In this document: positions 63,910 to 64,000 of the stretch, piece after piece
Position numbering within the stretch: position 1 is the stretch's first letter
How the letters are laid out: each line of letters starts with the position of its first letter
NCBI RefSeq assembly: GCF_025717065.2
Contig: NZ_JAOVZO020000018.1
Coordinates: forward strand, 744,001-808,000
Reading direction: 5' to 3'
DNA: 64,000 nt
DNA from: Tahibacter soli
GTDB taxonomy: Bacteria; Pseudomonadota; Gammaproteobacteria; Xanthomonadales; Rhodanobacteraceae
Translations under genes and position numbers: made by a program
Notes under the pieces: generated by a model
Databases searched by the model: none
Told to the model about the DNA's origin: nothing
Seen by the model: only the letters and a program-made list of their open reading frames with translations

Positions 63910-64000
63910 AAGCGATCCCTCGGGCCCGCTCGCAATGTAACCCAGGATGGCCGCATGGACGTCGAGACGTCGATACAAAAAACGGCAGTGTGGTGCGTCC

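Noticed and set aside
1-64000. CRISPR arrays, prophage, insertion sequences, rRNA
   Set aside because: No regularly spaced repeats, integrase, transposase, phage structural genes or rRNA-like sequence seen on either strand.

Overview
This is a high-GC bacterial chromosome segment with dense, short-spaced genes. It looks like a gammaproteobacterium of the Lysobacterales (Xanthomonadales), possibly Rhodanobacteraceae-like. The reasons are an Ax21-family outer-membrane protein, an Oar-like TonB-dependent receptor, RdgC, alpha2beta2 glycyl-tRNA synthetase, and the secB-gpsA and tatABC arrangements. The family assignment is inference from gene content. I see no prophage, insertion sequence, CRISPR array or rRNA operon.

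Layout. 0-6.6 kb: a truncated M16 zinc protease, an SDR oxidoreductase with a co-translated exported partner, a cytochrome c, two unknown genes, trmL and an Ax21-like protein. 6.6-11 kb: gpsA-secB diverging from rpmB-rpmG, a small exported protein and a fatty-acid desaturase. 11-16.4 kb: a tightly overlapping Gld-like ABC operon (ATPase, permease, GldG-like protein, DUF4340-like protein), then mutM and two unknown genes. 16.4-26 kb: tdk, rep, a lipoprotein acid phosphatase, pyrF, a large lipoprotein, plsB, an NhaC antiporter and a YdcH-like protein. 26-30 kb: an iron-type TonB receptor behind a near-ideal Fur box, with a PepSY membrane protein. 30-36 kb: a methyltransferase, ttcA, rdgC, a YgjP-type metallopeptidase and a hemH-hydrolase pair. 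36-42 kb: a surface protein with a sorting-tail-like C-terminus, a SYLF protein, tatABC, a ribbon-helix-helix protein, an amidotransferase and a lone GspE-type ATPase. 42-54 kb: glyQS, an Oar-like receptor with a long structured leader, rmuC, a DUF4139 protein and a large secreted protein. 54-58 kb: a thioredoxin-like protein with a frameshifted DsbD, and an MFS transporter. 60.2-64 kb: a hybrid histidine kinase co-translated with a Rec-EAL phosphodiesterase.

The most unusual part is the 944-base non-coding interval at 58106-59049. It holds a hairpin-rich transcript with its own terminator, then a sigma-54-like -24/-12 element. After that come an isolated tRNA T-arm, a nearly perfect tRNA cloverleaf that ends in CCA but has a broken acceptor tip, and a 211-nt structured element closed by a 12-bp perfect helix. 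The next gene is a slipin (SPFH). I read this as a candidate RNA-stress locus in which tRNA-like RNAs and a slipin are expressed together, with no rtcA/rtcB in view.

Two coding regions, dsbD at 55766-55770 and the 5' end of the gspE-like gene at 42062-42066, are each repaired by adding one base to a C5 run. Homopolymer miscalls in the assembly are the leading explanation. Phase variation is the alternative.
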